A stretch of DNA of 7,523 bases from GCA-002715885 sp045561575. GTDB taxonomy: Bacteria; Bacteroidota; Bacteroidia; Flavobacteriales; BACL11. A model generated the notes under the pieces. That model searched no databases and was not told where the DNA came from. It saw only the letters and a list, made by a program, of their open reading frames with translations. Numbering within the stretch: position 1 is the first letter of the stretch; each line of letters opens with the position of its first letter. The DNA is taken from assembly GCA_045561575.1 (NCBI GenBank), contig JBJKXM010000040.1:1-7523 (forward strand). Direction: 5' to 3'. The position numbers and the translations under genes were made by a program. Shown here in pieces: positions 1 through 5,531 of this stretch.

Positions 1-816
1 AACTCATTAAAAAGCAAAGATTTATATAGACTTTTAACATCTACTATTACACCAAGACCAATTGCTTTTGTTAGCACAAAGGATGAAAACGGAATAAGCA
101 ACCTCAGTCCTTTTTCATTTTTTAATATTTTTTCTGTCACTCCTCCAATAATAGTCTTTTCACCAGTGAACAGAATGAGTGATAACACCAAAAAAGATAC
201 TCTTAAAAATGTAATCAAACACAAAGAGTGTGTTATAGCACTTGCCAATAAAAAAATTGTTCAACAAGTTTCGTTATCATCAGGCAACTATGGCAGTAAT
301 GTTGATGAATTTGAAAAAGCAGGCTTTACTAAAGTTAAAGCTTCTGTAATTGATGGCAATCTTGTAAAAGAAGCTCCTGTAAATTTTGAATGTAAAGTAA
401 ATCAGATTATTGAACTTGGTAAAGAAGGTGGAGCTGGAAATCTAGTTGTTTGTGAAATACTTAAAATTCATCTTGATGAAAATATAATGGACTCTAATAA
501 TAACGTTGATCCAATAAAACTGGATATTGTATCGAGATTAGGTCTAAATTGGTATGGCCAAACAACAGAAAACAGTCTTTTTGAAATTGCAAAACCAATT
601 GCAAAGCTAGGGGTTGGGTTTGATAAGCTACCTAAGGAAATAATTAACAGTAAAATTTTCACTGGTCATGAACTTGCCATATTAGCATCTGTAGATTCTA
701 TACCAACACAAAAAAATAAAGAAAGCTTAACTTTAAAAACCGAAGAAAAGCATATTTTAGCAAAAAAATTACTTAACCAGGACAAAGTAATGGAGGCCTG
801 GCAAATACTAATTTAA
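1..816 (+). CDS. Flavin reductase-like (FMN-binding split barrel) protein, 5' truncated
   Basis: The frame is open from base 1, so the start lies upstream of the window; 271 residues remain and, judging from the family, only some 10-25 N-terminal residues are missing. The ATG at 166 is internal: the conserved family core comes before it, with PRPIAFVST at residues 18-26 and NLSPFSFFN at 34-42, then FSPVNRMSDNTKKDT at 53-67. These are the FMN-contacting segments of the flavin reductase-like domain (DIM6/NTAB or RutF-type split barrel). A later segment, GLNWYG at 181-186, fits the region where relatives carry a conserved glycine-rich/WY motif. Family members bind FMN and use NAD(P)H or act as flavoprotein oxidoreductases; the substrate cannot be told from sequence. 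There is no signal peptide or membrane segment in the visible part, so it is probably cytosolic. The superoxide dismutase gene follows after 15 nt and is probably co-transcribed. Confident at family level, not on the reaction. Confidence 0.85.
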   Translation, partial: NSLKSKDLYRLLTSTITPRPIAFVSTKDENGISNLSPFSFFNIFSVTPPIIVFSPVNRMSDNTKKDTLKNVIKHKECVIALANKKIVQQVSLSSGNYGSNVDEFEKAGFTKVKASVIDGNLVKEAPVNFECKVNQIIELGKEGGAGNLVVCEILKIHLDENIMDSNNNVDPIKLDIVSRLGLNWYGQTTENSLFEIAKPIAKLGVGFDKLPKEIINSKIFTGHELAILASVDSIPTQKNKESLTLKTEEKHILAKKLLNQDKVMEAWQILI

Positions 817-831
817 CAGATATAATTAATT

Positions 832-1431
832 ATGAAATTTGAATTACCTAAATTAAACTATTCATACAATGAATTAGAACCAAATATTGATGCAAGAACA
901 ATGGAAATTCACCATTCAAAGCATCATAATGGTTACACAAATAATCTTAATAATGCAATCGAAGGAACTGATCTTGAAGGAAAAACAATTGAAGAAATAT
1001 GCAAGTCAGACAACCTAAGTCCTGCTGTCCAAAATAATGGTGGGGGATACTATAATCATTGTCTTTTTTGGGAAATAATATCTCCAAATGGAGGTGGTGA
1101 ACCAACTGGATCTTTATCAGAAGCTATAACTGATCAATTTGGATCTTTTGAAAATTTTAAAAATGAATTTTCAAAAGCAGCCGCAACAAGATTCGGATCT
1201 GGTTGGGCATGGCTTTGTGTGAGTAATGGAAAATTATGTGTGTGTTCAACACCTAATCAAGATAATCCGTTGATGAAGGGATATTGTGATGGCACTCCAA
1301 TTCTAGCGCTAGATGTTTGGGAGCATGCATATTATTTGAATTATCAAAACAGGAGACCTGATTATATTAACGCATTTTTTAATATAATTAACTGGAATAA
1401 AGTTAACGAACTATACATGCAAGCTTTATAA
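832..1431 (+). CDS. sodA: Superoxide dismutase, Fe/Mn family (Mn-type signature)
   Basis: This 199-residue protein has the normal bacterial length and converts superoxide to oxygen and hydrogen peroxide. The four metal ligands are visible: His27 (in IHHSKHH), His76 (in YNHCLFW), Asp161 and His165 (in DVWEHAYY). Second-sphere residues are also present: His31, Tyr35 and Glu164. Metal preference leans to manganese, because the outer-sphere glutamine lies in NQDNPL (Gln143) while the Gln site typical of Fe enzymes is occupied by glycine in the NNGGG segment (68-72). Cambialistic use cannot be excluded. There is no signal peptide, so it is cytosolic. Six cysteines (57, 77, 129, 136, 138, 152) are many for this family. 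The ATG lies 15 nt after the flavoprotein stop and has an AT-only leader without a Shine-Dalgarno sequence, as is usual in Bacteroidota. It probably shares a transcript with the upstream flavin reductase-like gene. Residues 105-116 are encoded by a region holding a 12-bp inverted repeat. Confidence 0.97.
   Translation: MKFELPKLNYSYNELEPNIDARTMEIHHSKHHNGYTNNLNNAIEGTDLEGKTIEEICKSDNLSPAVQNNGGGYYNHCLFWEIISPNGGGEPTGSLSEAITDQFGSFENFKNEFSKAAATRFGSGWAWLCVSNGKLCVCSTPNQDNPLMKGYCDGTPILALDVWEHAYYLNYQNRRPDYINAFFNIINWNKVNELYMQAL
1145..1177. repeat. 12-bp perfect inverted repeat inside the SOD gene
   Basis: The arm CTTTTGAAAATT at 1145-1156 is repeated as its exact reverse complement at 1166-1177, with a 9-nt spacer. 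It can fold as an AU-rich hairpin in the mRNA. It encodes the acid/Phe-rich stretch around residues 105-116 (FENFKNEF), so it may be a by-product of GAA/AAT/TTT codon use. No function is claimed. Confidence 0.5.
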
Positions 1432-1439
1432 TATTTTTA

Positions 1440-1447
1440 TAAATTTG
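1440..1447 (+). promoter_or_regulatory. Candidate -7 promoter element of the exb operon
   Basis: TAAATTTG matches the Bacteroidota sigma-70 -7 consensus TAnnTTTG exactly. It lies in the 44-bp gap between the SOD stop and the exbB ATG at 1476, the right place for a start point around 1452-1454 and a leader of about 22 nt. I do not see a convincing -33 TTTG at the usual 19-21 nt upstream, where the sequence is the 3' end of the SOD gene. No Shine-Dalgarno sequence follows; the leader is A-rich. Confidence 0.45.
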
Positions 1448-1475
1448 CGCATCTACAATTAAACTTAAAAGAAAA

Positions 1476-2270
1476 ATGAAAAAAATTATAGCACTCTTTA
1501 CAGTACTTAGTTTCCTTCTAATTGGAAATTACTCAATTAATGCTCAATCAGATTCTCTGACTGACACAAATATTACGGAAACAATGGACAGTTCTGAAGA
1601 AATGTCAACAACATATGAACCTGCTGCTGAAGTAGTAGAATCAGCATCATTTCACCAAATTATAAAACAGAAATTTATTGAAGGGGGTCCTGGTTTTATG
1701 GGTATTGTTCTTTTATGTTTAATCTTAGGATTAGCACTAGCAATTGAGAGAATTATTTACCTAAATATGGCTACTACTGATACAGATAAGTTATTAGCGG
1801 GTGTTGAAAATGCTATGCAAAATGGAGGAATTGATGCTGCAAAAGAAGTTTGTAGAAATACAAAAGGACCTGTTGCTTCAATATTTTATCAAGGATTAGA
1901 TAGAGCTAATGAAGGAATTGATATGGTTGAAAAATCTATTATCTCATACGGAAGTGTTCAAATGGGGCTTTTAGAAAAGGGGCTTTCTTGGATCTCACTT
2001 TTTATTGCTCTTGCACCAATGCTTGGATTCATGGGGACTGTAATAGGTATGATTGGGGCTTTTGATGCAATTGAGGCAGCTGGAGATATTTCACCATCTC
2101 TTGTGGCTGGTGGTATTAAAGTTGCGCTTTTGACGACTGTATTTGGTCTAATTGTTGCTATGATTCTTCAAGTATTTTATAATTATCTGATTTCAAAAGT
2201 TGACTCGATTACTAATTCAATGGAAGACGCTTCTATTTCTCTTATTGATTTACTAGTAAAAAACAAGTAA
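1476..2270 (+). CDS. exbB: MotA/TolQ/ExbB-family proton channel protein with N-terminal signal peptide
   Basis: ExbB forms the inner-membrane channel that, with ExbD, uses the proton motive force to energise TonB-type transducers or related envelope work. This 264-residue protein starts with a signal peptide (residues 1-23, cleavage likely after Ala23 in NAQS). A Ser/Thr/Glu-rich periplasmic linker runs to about 57. Three membrane helices lie at about 73-92, 170-196 and 209-238, with a cytoplasmic domain between the first two. The family motif APMLGFMGTVIGMIGAF (180-196) carries the pore threonine Thr188. The third helix has TTVFGLIVA with Thr221, equivalent to Thr181 of E. coli ExbB. At the position of E. 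coli Glu176, five residues before that threonine, this protein has Val216 preceded by Lys215. It is the first gene of a four-gene unit: the next ATG is 1 nt after its stop. ExbB is preferred over TolQ because of the downstream exbD pair, but the partner transducer is unknown. Confidence 0.92.
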   Translation: MKKIIALFTVLSFLLIGNYSINAQSDSLTDTNITETMDSSEEMSTTYEPAAEVVESASFHQIIKQKFIEGGPGFMGIVLLCLILGLALAIERIIYLNMATTDTDKLLAGVENAMQNGGIDAAKEVCRNTKGPVASIFYQGLDRANEGIDMVEKSIISYGSVQMGLLEKGLSWISLFIALAPMLGFMGTVIGMIGAFDAIEAAGDISPSLVAGGIKVALLTTVFGLIVAMILQVFYNYLISKVDSITNSMEDASISLIDLLVKNK

Positions 2271-2271
2271 T

Positions 2272-2601
2272 ATGGAAGGTATCATTAATATAGGAATCAT
2301 TTTAACATATATAATGATTGGCTTTGCTGCTTTAACTGCACTATCTTTTGGAGTTAAAAAAATTATTTCAAACACAAAGAACGCTAAAAAAACTCTTTAT
2401 ACAATTTTAGGATTGTTAGTTGTTTGTATTGCCTCTTATGTTTTTGCTTCTGATGAAGTATTACAATCTTATGAAAAATATAAAATTAGTGCTACTGAAT
2501 CAAAAAATGTAGGCATGGGATTAATTATGTTTTACTCTTTAGCATTTCTAGCAGTTGGGGCAATTTTATATTCAGAGTTATCTAAACTATTTAGCAGATA
2601 A
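2272..2601 (+). CDS. Small three-helix membrane protein between exbB and exbD1, function unknown
   Basis: This 109-residue protein belongs to no family I can name with a known function. It has three predicted membrane helices at about 5-27, 41-59 and 80-100. The loop at 28-40 is strongly basic (KK, K, KK) and so probably cytoplasmic, which puts the N-terminus and the 60-79 loop (SDEVLQSYEKYKISATESKN) on the periplasmic side and the C-terminus inside. The gene begins 1 nt after the exbB stop and its TAA shares one base with the exbD1 ATG, so translation is almost certainly coupled to both neighbours. I recall similar short membrane ORFs at this place in other Bacteroidota exb clusters. That supports a role as an accessory subunit or assembly factor of the ExbBD motor, but this is inference from position. 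The three-helix layout and short length exclude ExbD or TonB. A real gene is near certain; its function is unknown. Confidence 0.85.
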   Translation: MEGIINIGIILTYIMIGFAALTALSFGVKKIISNTKNAKKTLYTILGLLVVCIASYVFASDEVLQSYEKYKISATESKNVGMGLIMFYSLAFLAVGAILYSELSKLFSR

Positions 2602-3152
2602 TGGCAAGTAAACGAAGAGGTTTACCAGAAATCAATGCAGGGTCAATGGCTGACATTGCATTTCTATTATTGATTTTCTTTCTTGTAACAACTACAATGG
2701 ATATTGACACAGGTATTGCTAGAAAGCTACCACCAATGCCTGAAGAAGATCAGCCTGAAGATGACTCTCAAATTAATGCGAGAAATATATATGTTGTTTT
2801 AATCAACTCAAACAATCAATTATTGGTTGAAGGTGAAATGATGGATATTTCTCAACTAAGAGATGGTGCAAAAAGATTTATTGATAATAATGGAGCAAGA
2901 GAAGATTTATCTGAAAATCCAGAAAAAGCTATTATTTCTCTTCAAAATGACAGAGGAACTTCATATAAAATGTATATAAGAGTGCAAAATGAATTAGCCG
3001 CTGCATATAATGAACTTAGAAATAAAGCGGCGCTAAGTAAATTTGGAGAAAGGTATAATGACTTAAATAAGACTGATCAAAAAGAAATCAGAAAATTATA
3101 TCCTCAGAAAATTTCTGAGGCTGAACCAAAAAACATAGGAGGAAATTCATAA
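2601..3152 (+). CDS. exbD: ExbD/TolR-family biopolymer transport protein, first paralogue
   Basis: ExbD is the single-helix partner that sits in the ExbB pore, relays protons and acts on the energy transducer in the periplasm. The short basic N-terminus is MASKRRGLPEINAGSM. A membrane helix at about 16-32 carries the essential aspartate, Asp18 (in SMADIAFLLL), equivalent to Asp25 of E. coli ExbD. The periplasmic part has an acidic Pro-rich linker (44-56) and then the ExbD fold with strand NIYVVLI (62-68) and a second strand AIISLQ (110-115). At 183 residues it is longer than the roughly 140 of typical ExbD. The excess is a charged, probably helical C-terminal tail (about 142-183). Its start overlaps the preceding stop by one base (TAATG) and its own stop overlaps exbD2 in the same way. 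A perfect 19-nt palindrome lies in codons 168-174 and an AGGAGG in the last codons. Confidence 0.92.
   Translation: MASKRRGLPEINAGSMADIAFLLLIFFLVTTTMDIDTGIARKLPPMPEEDQPEDDSQINARNIYVVLINSNNQLLVEGEMMDISQLRDGAKRFIDNNGAREDLSENPEKAIISLQNDRGTSYKMYIRVQNELAAAYNELRNKAALSKFGERYNDLNKTDQKEIRKLYPQKISEAEPKNIGGNS
3102..3120. repeat. Perfect 19-nt palindrome near the 3' end of exbD1
   Basis: CCTCAGAAA at 3102-3110 and its exact reverse complement TTTCTGAGG at 3112-3120 flank a single central A at 3111. In RNA this gives an 8-bp stem with a 3-nt loop and a GC-rich base, conspicuous in such AT-rich surroundings. It lies 16 nt before the AGGAGG and 31 nt before the exbD2 start. It is not followed by a T-run, so it is not a standard intrinsic terminator. 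A role in mRNA processing, in exbD1/exbD2 translation balance or as a protein-binding site is possible but unproven. Confidence 0.6.
3137..3142 (+). promoter_or_regulatory. Strong Shine-Dalgarno sequence AGGAGG for exbD2
   Basis: AGGAGG ends 9 nt before the exbD2 ATG at 3152, a workable spacing. It is the only full-length Shine-Dalgarno sequence I see in front of a start in this window; the other genes have AT-rich leaders. It overlaps the last codons of exbD1 (Ile-Gly-Gly), so it could also be a coding coincidence. Confidence 0.5.
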
Positions 3153-3619
3153 TGAGTAAATTTAAAAAAAGTGGAAATAAAGGAATGCCGGCAATTTCAA
3201 CGGCTTCTTTACCTGATATTGTATTTATGTTACTCTTCTTTTTTATGGTAACTACTGTAATGAGAGAGACGACTTTATTTGTTTCTGTAGTCACACCTAA
3301 AGCAACAGAAATAAAGAAGATGGAGAAAAAATCTCTTGTTAGCTATATTTATATTGGATCCCCAGTTAAGAGAATGCAAGCTTCTTATGGAACATCAGCT
3401 AGAATACAACTTAATGATGCTTTTGCTGAAGTTGGTGATATTCAAGAATTCATTGCCACAGAAAGAGAAGCAAAAGATGAGAAAGAAATTCCTTACATGA
3501 CTACTTCAATCAAAGCCGATGAAACTGTTAAAATGGGAATCGTTACTGATGTAAAGCAGGAGCTTAGAAAAGCAAATGCATTAAAAATTAATTATTCTAC
3601 AAGAAAAGGAGAATATTAA
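3152..3619 (+). CDS. exbD: ExbD/TolR-family biopolymer transport protein, second paralogue
   Basis: This second ExbD has 155 residues. The N-terminus is basic (MSKFKKSGNKG), followed by a membrane helix at about 21-37 with Asp22 (in SLPDIVFMLL) at the proton-relay position. A periplasmic domain from about 38 includes the strand SYIYIGS and a C-terminal helix-strand unit, VTDVKQELRKANALKINYS, characteristic of the family. It differs clearly from exbD1: it lacks the acidic linker and the charged tail. One ExbB with two ExbD paralogues is common in Bacteroidota, and the motor may use them as a heterodimer since two ExbD helices fit one ExbB pentamer. That stoichiometry is established for other species and is inferred here. 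It is translationally coupled to exbD1 (TAATG) and has its own AGGAGG. It ends the operon: its TAA shares the palindrome TTAA with the stop of the convergent CPBP protease gene. No tonB follows in the window. Confidence 0.92.
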   Translation: MSKFKKSGNKGMPAISTASLPDIVFMLLFFFMVTTVMRETTLFVSVVTPKATEIKKMEKKSLVSYIYIGSPVKRMQASYGTSARIQLNDAFAEVGDIQEFIATEREAKDEKEIPYMTTSIKADETVKMGIVTDVKQELRKANALKINYSTRKGEY

Positions 3620-3628
3620 TTTTCTTGT
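3599..3628. terminator. Possible bidirectional hairpin over the exbD2/CPBP convergent junction
   Basis: ACAAGAAAA at 3599-3607 and its exact reverse complement TTTTCTTGT at 3620-3628 flank a 12-nt loop that contains both overlapping stop codons (TTAA, 3616-3619). It would fold in transcripts of either strand, and the position is right for a shared terminator. The stem is AU-rich and the flanking T-run is short (TTT at 3628-3630 on the plus strand), so termination is uncertain. Confidence 0.35.
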
Positions 3629-4539
3629 TTAACCCTCATAGAATTACTATATAAAAGATATAGTAATACCGAAACTGAAACCAAGCTAAAAATTATTGCG
3701 CCGAGGCTAGCATGAGGTAATGATGACTCACCATAGTGATTAAAATTTTGAACGATTTCATATGATTTAAAATAAGGATATGAAATAATAATTGCTAATG
3801 CATTATTAACAAAGTGGGCTATTATTGGAACCCATAAAGATTGAGTCCACAAAAACATATATCCAAGTATAGCTCCAAGAAATAACCTCGGAATAAACCC
3901 TTCTAAATCAAAATGAATTAAACTAAATAAAATTGAAGTTAAAACAATTGCTATATGAGAGCTTTTAAAGAAATTCAGAAAAGTATTTTGTAAAAATCCT
4001 CTAAAGAAAAGCTCTTCACCAAATGCAGGTATAATAGCCATGATTAACAAATTAAATATTAGATCTGAAAAACCATTCATTTTTAAAAAAGCCAAAACAA
4101 TAGGCTCAGAATCTCTATCAAAATTTTGAAGCCAAAATGGAAATTCTATTGACATTGATAGCTCTATCAAATAAGTAACTAAAGGAGTAATTATAATTAT
4201 TATACTTATAGCTAAAACAACACTTTTTCTTGAAAAAAAAGTATTAATCCCAAAGTTAAAATTGGTTAAATATCCGTATATCAATATTGGAGTAATAAAA
4301 GTACCTACTGCGCTAAATAGCTGAACAATTTTTAAAACATTAACAGAGGTTTGGGATGCTAAATCATAACTAAAAAAAAGATTAAATCCATTTTCAAATA
4401 ATAAAGAAATTAAGCCAAGGGCTAATAAATGATGAACAAAAAAAGAAGTAAAAAGTATTGCTAAAAGAATGAAAACTTTAAACAATGATGAACGATTAGA
4501 AAAAATTCCTTTTAAATTCAATATTATTATTTTAGCCAA
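3616..4539 (-). CDS. CPBP-family intramembrane glutamic-type endopeptidase (Rce1-like)
   Basis: This 307-residue polytopic membrane protein carries all motifs of the CPBP/Abi (Rce1-like) protease family: EELFFR (Glu175, Glu176, Arg180), FSLIH (Phe205 to His209) and HFVNN (His242, Asn246). The catalytic glutamates and histidines lie in the membrane core. N-terminal helices lie at about 22-46, 71-92 and 105-126, and a last helix at about 279-298. Bacterial members cleave or process membrane proteins or peptides; the substrate here is unknown. The start is odd: an in-frame stop lies 3 nt upstream (4543-4545), and the only plausible first codon before the N-terminal helix is TTG at 4537-4539. A second TTG (Leu7) is an alternative, and the first internal ATG (Met129) would remove three helices. 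The start is only 5 bp from the divergent dusB ATG, so its promoter must lie inside dusB. Its stop overlaps that of exbD2. Confidence 0.9.
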   Translation of the reverse strand: MAKIIILNLKGIFSNRSSLFKVFILLAILFTSFFVHHLLALGLISLLFENGFNLFFSYDLASQTSVNVLKIVQLFSAVGTFITPILIYGYLTNFNFGINTFFSRKSVVLAISIIIIITPLVTYLIELSMSIEFPFWLQNFDRDSEPIVLAFLKMNGFSDLIFNLLIMAIIPAFGEELFFRGFLQNTFLNFFKSSHIAIVLTSILFSLIHFDLEGFIPRLFLGAILGYMFLWTQSLWVPIIAHFVNNALAIIISYPYFKSYEIVQNFNHYGESSLPHASLGAIIFSLVSVSVLLYLLYSNSMRVKQEN

Positions 4540-4544
4540 AAATT

Positions 4545-5531
4545 ATGAGTGTAAAGATAGGAAATATTGATGTAGGGGAGTTTCCTCTTTTATTAGCCCC
4601 AATGGAAGATGTTAGTGATCCACCATTTCGAGCCTTGTGTAAAGAAAATGGAGCTGATGTCATGTATACTGAATTTATCTCATCAGAAGGACTGATTCGT
4701 GATGCAGTTAAAAGCACCCAAAAACTAGACATTTATGATTTTGAAAGACCTATAGGAATTCAAATCTTTGGCAGTGATATTTCTTCAATGAAACAAGCTA
4801 CAGAAATTTGTGCTAAAGAAAAACCAGAAATTATTGATATCAATTATGGATGCCCCGTGAAAAAAGTTGCGAATAAAGGAGCTGGGGCTGGAATTTTACA
4901 GGATATTCCTAAAATGATTTCAATGACCAAAGAAATTGTTAACTCAACTGATTTACCGGTAACTGTAAAAACAAGATTAGGCTGGGATGAAAACTCAAAA
5001 TATATTGTTGAAGTTGCAGAACGACTACAAGATGTTGGGATTCAAGCAATTTCAATTCATGGAAGAACAAGAAAACAGATGTACAAAGGAGAAGCTGATT
5101 GGACATTAATTGGTGAGGTTAAAAACAATCCAAGAATGCACATACCCGTTTTTGGAAATGGAGATGTAGATAGCCCTCAAAAAGTAAAAGAAGTTAAAAA
5201 CAAATATGGAGTAGATGGGGTGATGATTGGAAGGGGAGCTATAGGTTATCCTTGGATATTTAATGAAATTAAACACTACTTGAAAACTAATGAGTTGCTA
5301 GCAAAGCCTAATATTAATCAAAGAGTTGATGTTTGTAAAAGACACCTAAAACATTCTGTAATTTGGAAAGGGGAAAGAACAGGTATAGCTGAAATGAAAA
5401 GACACTATAGCTCTTACTTCAAGGCAATACCAAACTTTAAAAAATATAGAACACAAATGGTAACATCAAATTCAGAACAAGAGGTTTTAGAAATTTTAGA
5501 TAACGTAACAAAGAATTTTAGTAATTACTAG
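4545..5531 (+). CDS. dusB: tRNA-dihydrouridine synthase, DusB/NifR3 type
   Basis: This FMN enzyme reduces specific uridines in the tRNA D-loop to dihydrouridine with NADPH. It has 328 residues, the usual length. The TIM-barrel opens with LLLAPMEDVSDPPFR (15-29). The catalytic cysteine is Cys103 in NYGCPVKKV. FMN/substrate segments follow: KTRLGW (Lys142), IHGRTRKQMYKG (171-182), FGNGDV (203-208) and GVMIGRGAIGYPWIF (225-239). A helical tRNA-binding domain covers about 245-328. The wording EFISSEGLIRDA fits the Bacteroidota DusB group. The exact tRNA position modified is not predictable, since DusB specificity differs among phyla. The gene is divergent from the CPBP protease with 5 bp between starts and has no Shine-Dalgarno sequence. 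A weak -7-like TATTTTAG (4528-4535, one mismatch to TAnnTTTG) lies just upstream inside the CPBP gene. Its TAG shares the palindrome CTAG with the stop of the convergent permease gene. Confidence 0.96.
   Translation: MSVKIGNIDVGEFPLLLAPMEDVSDPPFRALCKENGADVMYTEFISSEGLIRDAVKSTQKLDIYDFERPIGIQIFGSDISSMKQATEICAKEKPEIIDINYGCPVKKVANKGAGAGILQDIPKMISMTKEIVNSTDLPVTVKTRLGWDENSKYIVEVAERLQDVGIQAISIHGRTRKQMYKGEADWTLIGEVKNNPRMHIPVFGNGDVDSPQKVKEVKNKYGVDGVMIGRGAIGYPWIFNEIKHYLKTNELLAKPNINQRVDVCKRHLKHSVIWKGERTGIAEMKRHYSSYFKAIPNFKKYRTQMVTSNSEQEVLEILDNVTKNFSNY

Noticed and set aside
468..662. 64-codon minus-strand ORF opposite the flavin reductase-like gene
   Set aside because: Lies fully inside a recognised gene in an antisense frame, with no recognisable domain.
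166..816. ATG at 166 as the true start of the flavin reductase-like gene
   Set aside because: The upstream frame is open to base 1 and encodes the conserved PRPIAFVST and NLSPFSFFN segments, so the ATG is internal.
1432..1475. Intrinsic terminator after the SOD gene
   Set aside because: The gap has T-runs but no stem-loop; a promoter element is the better reading.
3088..3294. 68-codon minus-strand ORF across the exbD1/exbD2 junction
   Set aside because: Antisense shadow of two well-supported exbD genes; its hydrophobic stretch is the complement of the ExbD2 membrane helix region.
4532..4732. 66-codon minus-strand ORF at the start of dusB, running into the CPBP start
   Set aside because: Antisense to the conserved DusB N-terminus, no family resemblance, and a different frame from the CPBP gene, so it is not an N-terminal extension of it.
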